This document shows positions 1 to 7,484 of a stretch of 36,247 nt of DNA, piece by piece. The position numbers and the translations under genes are program-made. Under the pieces are notes generated by a model. The model was not told where the DNA came from. It did no database searches and saw nothing but the letters and a program-made list of their open reading frames with translations. Numbering within the stretch: the first letter of the stretch is position 1; the number at the start of each line of letters is the position of its first letter. Where the stretch lies: the NCBI GenBank assembly GCA_031291595.1, contig JARLIU010000082.1, forward strand, positions 1 through 36,247. The letters are read 5' to 3'. Source of the DNA: Ancalomicrobiaceae bacterium. GTDB lineage: Bacteria; Pseudomonadota; Alphaproteobacteria; Rhizobiales; Ancalomicrobiaceae.

Positions 1-1
1 C

Positions 2-262
2 GAGGTCGACGCCGGCGTGCCGGTCAAGTCGGTCCGGGCGACGCGCGGCAAGTACCTCAGGGCCGAGCCGGTGGCTGCGCTCTATCAGCAGGGCCGCGTG
101 CGGCACGCCGGCACCTTTGCGGCGCTCGAAGACGAGATGTGCGATTTCGGCCCCGAGGGCCTGTCGTCAGGCCGCTCGCCCGACCGGCTCGATGCGCTGG
201 TCTGGGCGGTCACGGCGCTGTTGCTCGAAGGCCGCGGCAGCCCGAAGGTGAGACGGGTTTAG
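2..262 (+). CDS. Phage/GTA terminase large subunit, C-terminal fragment (5' end outside window)
   Basis: The frame is open from base 2 to the stop at 260-262, so only about the last 86 residues are present. The tail carries the pattern SPDRLDALVWAVTALLL, typical of the C-terminal nuclease domain of large terminases (the Asp in 'DRLDAL' is a usual metal-ligand position). In this family an N-terminal ATPase drives DNA into the prohead and the C-terminal nuclease cuts the concatemer. Its place ahead of portal, protease and capsid matches gp2 of the Rhodobacter capsulatus gene transfer agent. The GTG at 17 is an internal codon, not a start. The identification rests on one motif plus synteny, both good; whether the protein is full length cannot be judged here. 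Confidence 0.85.
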   Translation, partial: EVDAGVPVKSVRATRGKYLRAEPVAALYQQGRVRHAGTFAALEDEMCDFGPEGLSSGRSPDRLDALVWAVTALLLEGRGSPKVRRV

Positions 263-306
263 GGTGGCGCGGGGATGCAGCAGCCAATGTCGACAAGCAG
301 CGTAGG

Positions 307-465
307 TGTCATCCCCGGCGAGAATTGCGCAGCAATTCGAGGGGCGAGGCTGTGCCGAACGCCCGACCCGTCGGGAGGGCCGGCGGGGATCCAGAAACAA
401 CGATCTCGATACTTCTCTCTGGATCCCCTTGCCCTCGAGCCTTCGGCTCTCGGCCGGGGATGACA
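307..465. repeat. Large nested palindromic intergenic element
   Basis: Two nested perfect inverted repeats are visible: an outer 13-bp pair (TGTCATCCCCGGC at 307-319 and its complement at 453-465) and an inner 11-bp pair (GGGGATCCAGA at 385-395 and its complement at 418-428). Extra small hairpins lie inside, for example GAATTGC/GCAATTC at 322-338 and GAGCC/GGCTC near 438-449. Elements with GTCATCCCCG ends and a GGATCC-containing core are, from general knowledge, a common dispersed intergenic repeat in Hyphomicrobiales genomes. No protein is supported here; the small ORFs on both strands are by-products of the symmetry. The element sits between the terminase stop and the 3' end of the reverse-strand reductase gene, where its RNA could fold as a bidirectional transcript end. 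Confidence 0.75.
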
Positions 466-485
466 TCCTGCCTTTTGGAGAGTCG

Positions 486-1520
486 TCAGCCCCGCACCGT
501 CCCCTGCTCGTTCAGCGCGGGGAAGTCGCGCTGGTGCCAGACCGGATAGGCGGCCGGCAGGTCGCTGGCGGCGTCGAGTTTGGCGATCTGCTCAGGGCTC
601 AGCTGCCAGCCGACGGCGCCGATGTTTTCCACGAGCTGCGCTTCGTTGCGCGCCCCGACGATCAGGGTTGCCACCGTCGGACGGCGGAGCAGCCAGTTGA
701 GCGCCACCTGCGGAATGGTCTTGCCGGTCTCGGCCGCCACGATGTCGAGCGCGTCAACGATCTTGTAGAGGTGCGCTTCCTCGAACTTCGGGCCCGTGCC
801 GGCGATGTCGTGGGCGCGTGTGCCGGGCTTGGCCGGCTGGCCGCGACGGATGCGGCCGGTGAGCTTGCCCCAGCCGAGCGGGCTCCAGACCACGGCGCCG
901 ACGCCCTCGGCGCGGCCGAGCTGGGCGAGTTCCCATTCGTAGTCGCGGTTGAGGAGCGAATAGTAGGCTTGGTGCGCGACATAGCGCGCATAGCCGTAGC
1001 GGTCGGAGACGGCGAGTGACTTCATCAGGTGCCAGCCGGAGAAGTTGGAGCCGCCGATGTAGCGGACTTTGCCGGTGCGGACCAACTGGTCGAGCGTCGA
1101 CAAGGTCTCCTCGACCGGCGTGTTGTAGTCCTGACCATGCAACTGCAGCAGATCGACGTGATCGACGCCGAGCCGATCGAGCGAGGCGTCGACCGCCGCG
1201 ATGATATGCTGGCGCGACGAGCCGTAGTCGTTGGGCCCGTCACCCATCTGGAAGGTCACTTTGGTGGAGATCAGCACCCGGTTGCGTTTGCCCTTGATTG
1301 CGGCTCCGAGGATCTGTTCGGCGAGACCGTGCGAATAGACGTCCGCCGTGTCGAACATCGACACGCCGTGGTCGAGGCAGACGTCGATCAGGCGCGAGGC
1401 GCCGGCGGCGTCGGTCGAGCCCCAGGCCTTGAAGAAGTCGTTGCCGCCGCCGAACGTGCCCGTGCCGAAGGAAAGCGCCGGAACACGCAGGCCAGAATGT
1501 CCTAAGCGATTGTAATCCAT
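486..1520 (-). CDS. Aldo/keto reductase inserted antisense in the GTA cluster
   Basis: A 344-residue (beta/alpha)8 aldo/keto reductase that would reduce a carbonyl with NAD(P)H in the cytoplasm. The catalytic tetrad is visible: Asp57 and Tyr62 in 'FDTADVYS', Lys87 in 'ISTKVT' and His128 in 'LLQLHGQD'. The N-terminus 'MDYNRLGHSGLRVPALSFG' and the C-terminal cofactor signature 'LIVGARNEAQLVEN' are typical of the YghZ/potassium-channel-beta-like branch. The ATG at 1520 is preferred over longer upstream options because it begins the conserved first strand and follows a GGGAG ribosome site about 7 bases upstream. It runs against the surrounding phage-type genes, between terminase and portal, and is bordered on its 3' side by the palindromic element. 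The substrate is unknown. Confidence 0.93.
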   Translation of the reverse strand: MDYNRLGHSGLRVPALSFGTGTFGGGNDFFKAWGSTDAAGASRLIDVCLDHGVSMFDTADVYSHGLAEQILGAAIKGKRNRVLISTKVTFQMGDGPNDYGSSRQHIIAAVDASLDRLGVDHVDLLQLHGQDYNTPVEETLSTLDQLVRTGKVRYIGGSNFSGWHLMKSLAVSDRYGYARYVAHQAYYSLLNRDYEWELAQLGRAEGVGAVVWSPLGWGKLTGRIRRGQPAKPGTRAHDIAGTGPKFEEAHLYKIVDALDIVAAETGKTIPQVALNWLLRRPTVATLIVGARNEAQLVENIGAVGWQLSPEQIAKLDAASDLPAAYPVWHQRDFPALNEQGTVRG

Positions 1521-1611
1521 TGTTGTCTCCCGAACGCGACGGCTGGCTGCCTTCGCTCGTCGCGCAATACATGGACCCGATCCCGCAAATTTCCAGACCG
1601 AAAGTCTCCCC

Positions 1612-3009
1612 ATGACCCCATTCGAGTTGCTGCGCCGCTGGGTCGTTCCCGGCGCGCTGCCGACTGCCCGGCCCCCGGTTGCGCCGCCGGCCGCCGCATC
1701 GCCCCTGGCCGAGATCAAGTCCTCCAGGGCCGGCCCGCTGATCTCGCTGCATTTCGTCGGCCGGCCGGTATGGACGCCGCGCGACTATGCCGGGCTCGCC
1801 CGCGAGGGCTATGCCCGCAATCCGATCGTCTATCGCTGCGTCCGGCTGATCTCGGAGGCGGCCTCCTCGGTTCCCTGGCTGTTGTACCAGGGCCGGCACG
1901 AGCTCGACCGCCATCCGCTGCTCGATCTGCTCGCCAGCCCCAACCCGCGGCAGTCGGGTGCGCAGTGGCTCGAAGAGCTCTATGGCCACCTGCTCGTCTC
2001 CGGCAACGCCTACATTGAGGCGGTCGCGCTGGGCGGGCACGTGCGCGAGCTCTATTGCCTCAGACCCGACCGGGTGAAGGTCGTGCCCGGGGCGGAAGGC
2101 TGGCCCGAGGCCTGGGACTACACGGTCGGCGAGCGTTCAGTGCGCTTTTCCGCCAGGGCCGAGCCGGTCAGGCCGATCCTGAACCTCAACCTGTTCCACC
2201 CGTTGAACGACTACTACGGCATGGCGCCGATCGAGGCGGCACAGGTGTCGCTCGACGTGCACAATGCAGCGTCCTCCTGGGCGAAGTCGCTGATCGACAA
2301 TTCGGCCCGGCCGTCCGGCGCGCTCGTCTACCAGTCGAAGGACGGCTCGAACCTCAGCGACGAGCAGTTCACCCGGCTGAAAAAGGAGCTGGAGGACGGC
2401 TTCCAGGGCGCCAACAACGCCGGCCGGCCGCTTCTGCTCGAAGGCGGGCTCGACTGGAAGTCGATGGGTCTTTCGCCGAAAGAGATGGACTTCATCGAGG
2501 CCAAGCGCGATGCGGCGCGCGAGATCGCGCTCGCCTTCGGCGTGCCTTCGATGATCCTCGGCATCCCCGGCGACCTGACGCACGCCAACTACGCCGAGGC
2601 CAATCGTGCCTTCTGGCGTTCGACCGTGCTGCCGCTGATCTCGCGCACCGCCCAGGCGCTCGGCACCTGGCTCGATCCGGCGTTCGGTCCGGGGCTGCGG
2701 CTTGCCTTCGACACAGACCAGATCGAAGCGCTGGCGACCGACCGCGATCAACTGTGGCGCCGCGTCGATGCGGCGAGCTTCCTCAGCGAGGACGAAAAGC
2801 GCGCCGTCGTCGGTTATGGCCCCCGGCTTCCCGCCGCCTCGGCCGCAGCGCAGGCCGGCGGCGGCAGTGATGGTTCCGTGCCGCTTCCGGGTGCCGAATT
2901 CGCCAAGGAAGACGCCGATCCCGTTACCGCTGCCGATCCGGCCGCGCCGTCGGCTGGCGCCGCCGATCCCGCCGAGGACATCGAACCGCGAGGCACCGCC
3001 GATGACTGA
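1612..3009 (+). CDS. HK97-family phage portal protein (GTA gp3-like)
   Basis: A 465-residue portal protein. Twelve copies would form the ring at the capsid vertex through which DNA enters and to which the tail attaches. Recognisable family signatures are 'NPIVYRCVRLISEAASSVPW' near residues 69-88, 'LLVSGNAYIE' and 'LYCLRPDRVKVVPG' before residue 165, and 'ALAFGVPSMILGIPGDLTHANY' near residue 310-330. It is longer than the roughly 400 residues usual for GTA portals, because of a Pro/Ala-rich N-terminal leader and an Ala/Gly/Pro/Asp-rich C-terminal tail (about residues 405-465) that looks disordered. Its last 8 bases overlap the start of the protease gene, implying translational coupling. The start is only 91 bases from the divergent reductase start. 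Confidence 0.95.
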   Translation: MTPFELLRRWVVPGALPTARPPVAPPAAASPLAEIKSSRAGPLISLHFVGRPVWTPRDYAGLAREGYARNPIVYRCVRLISEAASSVPWLLYQGRHELDRHPLLDLLASPNPRQSGAQWLEELYGHLLVSGNAYIEAVALGGHVRELYCLRPDRVKVVPGAEGWPEAWDYTVGERSVRFSARAEPVRPILNLNLFHPLNDYYGMAPIEAAQVSLDVHNAASSWAKSLIDNSARPSGALVYQSKDGSNLSDEQFTRLKKELEDGFQGANNAGRPLLLEGGLDWKSMGLSPKEMDFIEAKRDAAREIALAFGVPSMILGIPGDLTHANYAEANRAFWRSTVLPLISRTAQALGTWLDPAFGPGLRLAFDTDQIEALATDRDQLWRRVDAASFLSEDEKRAVVGYGPRLPAASAAAQAGGGSDGSVPLPGAEFAKEDADPVTAADPAAPSAGAADPAEDIEPRGTADD

Positions 3010-3667
3010 CGCAATCCGTATCGAACCAGGCCAGGCGCGCGCACTCGGCCCGGACCGGGACCGCCTCATGGCCGCACCGGAGCGCAAACGCGCCGAGGCA
3101 GAAGTGGCGACCGTCTCCGCCGACGGCGAGTTCTCCGGTTACGCCAGCCTGTTCGGCGTCGAGGACCTCAGCCACGACATCGTCGAGCGCGGTGCCTTCC
3201 TCGCCTCGCTGCAGCGCCGCGGCGCTACCGGCGTGAAGATGCTCTACCAGCACGATCCGGCTGAGCCGATCGGCCGCTGGCTGGACATCCGCGAGACGGC
3301 GACGGGCCTGTTCGTCGTCGGCCGGCTGATGCCGGACATCGCCCGGGCCCGCGAGGTGCTGGCGATGATGCGGACCGGCGTCATCGACGGCCTCTCCATC
3401 GGCTTCAAGACGGTGAAGGGCCGCACCGACGCCAAGTCCGGCATTCGCCGTCTGGCAGAAGTCGACCTGTGGGAGATCTCGGTCGTCACCTTCCCGATGC
3501 AGCCGGCCGCAAGGGTCGGCAACGTCAAATCCGCTTCCCCAAGCCCCGCTGCCGCCGCGCCGCGTGCCCTCGCCGCCGCATCCTTCGCACCGAAGGATGC
3601 CGAGGAAGACCGACGGCTCGCCCGCCTGTTCCGCCGCCTCGCCGCCCAAGTCGCTCCCGGCGCCTGA
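3002..3667 (+). CDS. HK97-family prohead maturation protease (GTA gp4-like)
   Basis: A 221-residue serine protease of the Caudovirales prohead protease family, which trims the capsid scaffold domain during head maturation. The core has the expected order: 'FSGYASLFGVEDLSHDIVERGAF' (residues 44-66), His84 in 'LYQHDP', Ser132 in 'DGLSIGFK' and Glu158 in 'LWEISVVTFPM'; His and Ser are the catalytic pair in this fold. The ATG at 3002 overlaps the portal stop by 8 bases and gives a normal-length enzyme; the open frame further upstream runs inside the portal gene and is not used. The C-terminal 50 residues are Ala/Arg-rich and probably flexible. Capsid follows 77 bases downstream, the standard order. 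Confidence 0.93.
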   Translation: MTDAIRIEPGQARALGPDRDRLMAAPERKRAEAEVATVSADGEFSGYASLFGVEDLSHDIVERGAFLASLQRRGATGVKMLYQHDPAEPIGRWLDIRETATGLFVVGRLMPDIARAREVLAMMRTGVIDGLSIGFKTVKGRTDAKSGIRRLAEVDLWEISVVTFPMQPAARVGNVKSASPSPAAAAPRALAAASFAPKDAEEDRRLARLFRRLAAQVAPGA

Positions 3668-3744
3668 GCCGAGGCGCGATGCCTGCCGGCGACCGCTCTC
3701 CCGTCCGATGTCCCCTCAAGTCCAGACTGTAGCAAGGAGTTGCC

Positions 3745-5010
3745 ATGGTTCCCGCTATCGCCAAAGCCCCCGAGGTCAAGTCCGCGGTCTACCGCGGCAA
3801 CGACGCCAATACGGCCTACGCCGAGTTCATGTACCAATTCGACGCATTCAAGGCCGACAACGACCGCCGCCTCGCCGAGATCGAGCGCCGCGGTTCGGCC
3901 GACGTCGTCACCAGCGACAAGGTCGACCGCCTCGAGCAGGCGATGACCGAGCAGAAGCGCTGGATGGACGATCTCATCCTGAAGCAGGCGCGTCCTCGGC
4001 TGTCGGGCGATGCTGCGGGCCATCGCTCCGCCGTCGGCTTCGAGCACAAGGCCGCCTTCGAGGCCTACATGCGCGGCGGACAGGAGACGAACCTGCGCCG
4101 GCTCGAGGAGAAGGCGCTGTCGGTCGGCTCCGGCACCGACGGCGGCTACACCGTGCCGACCGAGATCGAGACGTTCGTCATGCAGCGTCTCGCCCAGATC
4201 TCGCCGATCCGTTCCATCGCCGGCAACCGCCAGGTATCCTCGCCGACCTTCCAGAAGGCCTTCTCGGCGACCGGCCCGGCGGGCGGCTGGGTGGCCGAGA
4301 CGACACCGGCGACCGCTACCGCCACCCCGGCGCTGCAGCAGATGGTCTTTCCCACCATGGAACTGTTCGCCATGCCGTCGGCGACACAGGCGCTGTTGGA
4401 CGATTCGGTCGTCGACATCGAAACTTGGCTTGCCGGCGAGATCGACACGCTGTTCGCCGAGCAGGAAGGCGCGGCCTTCGTCAACGGCGACGGCACCAAC
4501 AAGCCCAAGGGCTTCCTCGCCTATCCGACCATCGCCGACGACAGCTGGTCGTGGGGCAATCTCGGCTATGTGCTCTCCGGCGCGGCCGGCGCCTTCCCGA
4601 CAACCAATGCCTCCGACGTGTTGTTGACCCTCGTCTACGCGCTCCGCGCCGGCTATCGGCAGAACGCCGCCTGGGTGATGAGCCGCAAGACGCAAAGCGC
4701 CATCCGTCAGTTGAAGGATAGCCAGGGCCACTACCTCTGGCAGCCGCCGGCGCTCGCGGGCGGCCAGGCCTCGCTGATGAACTTCCCGCTGGTCGAAGCC
4801 GAAGACATGCCGGCGATCGCCGCCAACTCGCTCTCCATCGCTTTCGGCGACTTCCAGCGCGGCTATCTGGTGGTCGACCGGGTCGGACTCCGCCTGCTGC
4901 GCGATCCCTACTCCGCCAAGCCTTTCGTCCTGTTCTACACCACCAAGCGCGTCGGCGGCGGCATGCAGGACTTCAATGCCATCAAGCTGTTGAAGTTCGC
5001 CGCCTCATAG
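3745..5010 (+). CDS. HK97-family major capsid protein (GTA gp5-like)
   Basis: A 421-residue major head protein. The first roughly 120 residues are charged and helical (scaffold-like delta domain, e.g. 'DNDRRLAEIERRGSADVV'), followed by the mature HK97 fold starting about 'ALSVGSGTDGGYTVPTEI' (residues 126-145). Other family hallmarks are 'GGWVAETTPATATATP', 'AGEIDTLFAEQEGAAFVNGDG' split across residues 229-250, 'GFLAYPT' and a C-terminal 'GDFQRGYLVVDRVGLRLLRD'. A strong AAGGAG ribosome site at 3734-3739 precedes the ATG by 5 bases, fitting a highly translated protein. The upstream protease would remove the delta domain. An intrinsic terminator follows at 5083-5122. Confidence 0.96.
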   Translation: MVPAIAKAPEVKSAVYRGNDANTAYAEFMYQFDAFKADNDRRLAEIERRGSADVVTSDKVDRLEQAMTEQKRWMDDLILKQARPRLSGDAAGHRSAVGFEHKAAFEAYMRGGQETNLRRLEEKALSVGSGTDGGYTVPTEIETFVMQRLAQISPIRSIAGNRQVSSPTFQKAFSATGPAGGWVAETTPATATATPALQQMVFPTMELFAMPSATQALLDDSVVDIETWLAGEIDTLFAEQEGAAFVNGDGTNKPKGFLAYPTIADDSWSWGNLGYVLSGAAGAFPTTNASDVLLTLVYALRAGYRQNAAWVMSRKTQSAIRQLKDSQGHYLWQPPALAGGQASLMNFPLVEAEDMPAIAANSLSIAFGDFQRGYLVVDRVGLRLLRDPYSAKPFVLFYTTKRVGGGMQDFNAIKLLKFAAS

Positions 5011-5082
5011 GCAGGACGCTCCGAGCTAATGCCCCCCATCCGGCGCCCGGGCATCCCTCCCGGCCAGTGAGGCGCCGTAACT

Positions 5083-5122
5083 CGCGGCCCGCCACCCCCT
5101 TCCGGCGGGCCGCGCCTTTTCT
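5083..5122 (+). terminator. Intrinsic terminator downstream of major capsid gene
   Basis: A perfect 11-bp stem (CGCGGCCCGCC at 5083-5093 with its complement at 5104-5114) and a 10-base loop are followed at once by CCTTTTCT. It lies 72 bases after the capsid stop and 41 bases before the next start, so it probably reduces read-through from head to connector and tail genes. A weaker 7-bp pair (5041-5047 with 5071-5077) lies just upstream. Confidence 0.75.
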
Positions 5123-5163
5123 CCCCCCGTGCTGGTCCAGGACCCATTCCAGGAAACCAATCC

Positions 5164-5745
5164 ATGACAGCCGCGCTCATCATGCCGCCGGCCATCGAGC
5201 CGGTGCTCATCATCGAAGCCAAGGCGCATCTGAAGGTGGAGATCGCCGATGACGACGATCTCATCGGCGCGCTCGTCACCGCCGCACGCATTCATGTCGA
5301 GGCCGCGACCCGCCGCGTGCTGATCACCCAATCCTGGCGCATCTACCGCGACGATTGGCCTGAGAACGGCGAGGTTCACCTGCCGGTATCGCCGCTGCAG
5401 TCGGTCGACGAAGTCATCGTCTACGACGCCAGCGGCGAGCCGGTGACGCTCGATGCGGCCCAGTATCAGGTCGATATCGCCTCGGTGCCGGCGCGCTTGA
5501 AGCTGAGAGCCTCGCCGGCGACGCTGCAGCCCGGCGAACCGCTGAATGGCATCGAGATCGATGTCACCGCCGGCTACGGCACGTCCGGCGTCGCCGTGCC
5601 ACAACCGTTGCGCCTGGCCATCATGATGTTGGTGGCGCGCTGGTACGAATTCCGCGATGCGACTGCCATCGGCACGGTGCCGGCTTCGGTCGCGCCGGGG
5701 TTCGAGGCACTGATCGCCCCCTACCGCGTGTTGAGGCTCAGTTGA
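5164..5745 (+). CDS. Head-tail connector, phiE125 gp8 / gp6-like adaptor protein
   Basis: A 193-residue protein with the pattern of the phage gp6-like head-tail connector family: 'LIIEAKAHLKVEIADDDDLIGAL' in the first 40 residues, then 'AARIHVEAATRRVLITQSWRIYRDDWP', a beta-rich middle with 'PVSPLQSVDEVIVYDASG', and a C-terminal helix 'LRLAIMMLVARWYEFRD'. In the GTA particle the equivalent (gp6) forms a ring under the portal. It starts at the ATG at 5164 just after the post-capsid terminator, and its stop overlaps the TTG start of the next gene by 4 bases. Family and position agree with each other. Confidence 0.88.
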   Translation: MTAALIMPPAIEPVLIIEAKAHLKVEIADDDDLIGALVTAARIHVEAATRRVLITQSWRIYRDDWPENGEVHLPVSPLQSVDEVIVYDASGEPVTLDAAQYQVDIASVPARLKLRASPATLQPGEPLNGIEIDVTAGYGTSGVAVPQPLRLAIMMLVARWYEFRDATAIGTVPASVAPGFEALIAPYRVLRLS

Positions 5746-6068
5746 GCCCGCCCGTGCCGCCGCCGATCGGGCGGCTCAACCGCCGCATCGCCATCGATGC
5801 CCTGTCGCTGGCAGACGATGGCAGCGACGTCTGGACGGAGATTGCCACCGTCTGGGGCGCCATCGAGCCGCAGGGCTCGGAGGAACGCGATGCCGGCGGC
5901 CGCATGCTGGGGATCGCCCGCTGGCGCATCACCATCCGCTGGCGCGGCGACGTGACGAGCGGCAATCGCTTGCGCTTCGACGCCCGCAGCTTCCGCGTCG
6001 TGGCGACGCTCGATGCCGCCAACGACAAGCGGTTTCTCGCCATCGAGGTCGAGGAGGAGCTCAGATGA
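5742..6068 (+). CDS. Phage head-tail adaptor / stopper (GTA gp7-like)
   Basis: A 108-residue protein of the phage head-tail joining family (SPP1 gp16-like fold), seen in 'GRLNRRIAIDALSLADDG' near the N-terminus, 'EIATVWGAIEPQGSEERDAGGR' at about residues 34-55 and 'ITIRWRGDVTSGNRLRFD' after it. In GTA particles the equivalent acts as the stopper between adaptor and tail. The likely start is TTG at 5742, overlapping the upstream stop; a GTG at 5754 is an alternative that would remove four residues. The 3' end overlaps gp8 by 4 bases (ATGA). Confidence 0.85.
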   Translation: MSPPVPPPIGRLNRRIAIDALSLADDGSDVWTEIATVWGAIEPQGSEERDAGGRMLGIARWRITIRWRGDVTSGNRLRFDARSFRVVATLDAANDKRFLAIEVEEELR

Positions 6069-6475
6069 TCTCCGCCGTCCTGGCGCTGCAGACCGCGGTC
6101 AAGTCGCTGCTGTCCGCCGACGCGACGCTGACTTCGGCGATCGGTGCCGCCCGCATCTACGACGGAGCGCCGAGGGATGCCGCGGTCCCCTTCGTCTCGC
6201 TGGACGAGATCGTCACGCGCCGTCGCGACGGCCTCGCCGCCATGCTGGAGGAACACCGGTTCACCCTGCGCATCTGGTCGAAGGCGGGCGGAAAGCGCGA
6301 AGCGGTCGCCATCGCCGACCGCATCGTCGCGCTACTCGACGATGCCCAGCCGGCGCTTTCCGGTCACCGCGTCGTCCGTCTCTACCTGGAGACCAGCGAC
6401 GCGCGCGTCGCCAAGGACCGTGTCGCCACCGAGACCGCCCTGCGTTTCGTCGCCTTGACCGAACCCATCGGCTGA
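6065..6475 (+). CDS. DUF3168 tail terminator protein (GTA gp8-like)
   Basis: A 136-residue DUF3168 protein. Typical features are an N-terminal helix 'AVLALQTAVKSLLSADATL', the strand motif 'AARIYDGAPRDAAVPFVSLDE' and 'HRFTLRIWSKAGGKREAVAIAD' near residues 61-82. The family caps the tail tube where it joins the head; the GTA equivalent is the tail terminator. The ATG start overlaps the preceding stop (ATGA), so translation is probably coupled. A 94-base gap with a good AAGGAG site leads to the tail-tube gene. Confidence 0.87.
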   Translation: MISAVLALQTAVKSLLSADATLTSAIGAARIYDGAPRDAAVPFVSLDEIVTRRRDGLAAMLEEHRFTLRIWSKAGGKREAVAIADRIVALLDDAQPALSGHRVVRLYLETSDARVAKDRVATETALRFVALTEPIG

Positions 6476-6569
6476 GCGCCGGTCACGCCACCGCGCCGCG
6501 CGGTTGCGCCGCGTTCACCTGCCACGGCGCGGCCCCGCCACGCCGCCCTCACCGCAAGGAGCCGCCTTC

Positions 6570-6983
6570 GTGACAGCCCAGAAAGGCAAGGACCTTCTCC
6601 TGAAGGTCGACCAGACCGGCTCGGGGACCTATCAGACGGTCGCCGGCCTCCGCTCCCGCCGCATCACGCTGACGAGCCCGGCGGTGGATGCCACCAACGC
6701 CGACAGCCCCGACCGCTGGCAGGAACTGATCGCCGGCGCAGGCGTGCGCAAATGCGCACTGTCCGGCACCGGCATCTTTCTGTCGTCCACCTCGGATGCC
6801 GCCGTCCGGAGCCTGTTCTTTGCCGGCACGACGGCCAACTGGCAGATCGTGGTGCCCGGCTCCGGCACCATTGCCGGCCCGTTCCAGATCACTTCGCTCG
6901 ACTATGTCGGCGACCACACCAACGAGCTGACCTTCGACATCGCGCTGGAATCGGCCGGCGCCATCACCTTTGCGGCAGGCTGA
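6570..6983 (+). CDS. Major tail tube protein, TP901-1/GTA gp9-like
   Basis: A 137-residue tail tube subunit. The signature 'AQKGKDLLLKVDQTGSG' followed by 'LRSRRITLTSPAVDATNADSP' and 'WQELIAGAGVRKCALSGTGIF' is characteristic of the TP901-1/GTA gp9 major tail protein family, which stacks as rings to form the tube. The GTG at 6570 is chosen because AAGGAG at 6556-6561 is spaced 8 bases upstream and the family begins right there; the open frame continues upstream to 6504 without family similarity. A C-terminal beta strand 'ELTFDIALESAGAITF' closes the fold. The chaperone gene starts one base after the stop. Confidence 0.9.
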   Translation: MTAQKGKDLLLKVDQTGSGTYQTVAGLRSRRITLTSPAVDATNADSPDRWQELIAGAGVRKCALSGTGIFLSSTSDAAVRSLFFAGTTANWQIVVPGSGTIAGPFQITSLDYVGDHTNELTFDIALESAGAITFAAG

Positions 6984-6984
6984 C

Positions 6985-7347
6985 ATGGCAAATCTCAGAC
7001 GCGGCGAGATCGAGGCCGTCATCGACGGTCGCCCCCACACGCTCTGCCTGACGCTCGGCGCGCTGGCCGAGATGGAAGCCGCCTTCGGCGCCGGCGATCT
7101 GGCGGCGCTCGGCGACCGCTTCGCCACCGGCCGGCTGTCGGCGCGCGACCTCATCCGCATCGTCGGCGCAGGGTTGCGCGGCGCCGGTGAGGCGGTCGCC
7201 GACGACGAAGTATCCGCCATGCGTGCCGACGGCGGCGCCTTGGGGTTCGCCGACATCGCCGTCAGGCTCCTCACCGTGACGTTCGCGGGGAGCGGCGCGC
7301 CCGAATCCGGGCCGGGCCCTACCCCGGGGCGCAAGGCGCCCCGCTAG
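6985..7347 (+). CDS. GTA gp10-like tail assembly chaperone
   Basis: A 120-residue protein matching the GTA gp10 tail assembly chaperone pattern: 'LRRGEIEAVIDGRPHTLCLT' then 'LGALAEMEAAFGAGDLAALGDR' and 'LSARDLIRIVGAGLRGAG' in the first 70 residues. Such chaperones coat the tape-measure protein before tube polymerisation. The ATG at 6985 lies 1 base after the tail-tube stop. The last residues 'PTPGRKAPR' are already encoded in the first unit of the 30-bp tandem repeat. Just before this the zero-frame codons read ACC CCG GGG, forming a C-CCG-GGG slippery pattern; a -1 shift would enter the following open frame, as in lambda G/GT. Frameshifting here is an inference. Confidence 0.85.
   Translation: MANLRRGEIEAVIDGRPHTLCLTLGALAEMEAAFGAGDLAALGDRFATGRLSARDLIRIVGAGLRGAGEAVADDEVSAMRADGGALGFADIAVRLLTVTFAGSGAPESGPGPTPGRKAPR
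7323..7329 (+). promoter_or_regulatory. Possible -1 programmed ribosomal frameshift heptamer (CCCGGGG)
   Basis: In the gp10 frame the heptamer reads C-CCG-GGG, which satisfies X-XXY-YYZ. After a -1 slip the reading continues CCC GGG GCG into a frame that is open through the tandem repeat to the stop at 7686-7688. The repeat RNA downstream (GGCGC/GCGCC and GGCG/CGCC pairs) can fold into strong hairpins that could stimulate slippage. This GC-rich heptamer is not among the best-known slippery sequences, so confidence is low. Confidence 0.3.
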
Positions 7348-7447
7348 GCGAACATGCGGCGCAAGGCGCCCCGCTAAGCCCAGGACCGGCGCAAGGCGCC
7401 CCGCTAAGCCCAGGACCAGCGCCAGGCGCCTCAGGCGCTCCCCCCGG
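7328..7447 (+). repeat. 30-bp tandem repeat, three good units plus one degenerate
   Basis: Units begin at 7328, 7358 and 7388, each starting GGCGCAAGGCGCCCCGCTA; the second and third are identical over 30 bases. A degenerate fourth begins at 7418 (AGCGCCAGGCGCC). The period of 30 is a multiple of three, so the -1 frame reads a Gly/Pro-rich decapeptide (AQGAPLSPGP). The gp10 stop lies inside the first unit, and TAA stops recur in that frame in later units. Confidence 0.9.
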
Positions 7448-7484
7448 ATCGAAACCGCGTCGGCCATTTCCCTGGGACGATGTC

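Noticed and set aside
139-549. Overlapping ORFs across the terminase end and the palindromic element on both strands
   Set aside because: They arise from GC-rich symmetry; no ribosome site or family pattern, and they conflict with the terminase and reductase genes.
7358-7417. CRISPR-like array in the 30-bp repeats
   Set aside because: The units are contiguous without unique spacers, so it is a tandem repeat, not a CRISPR array.
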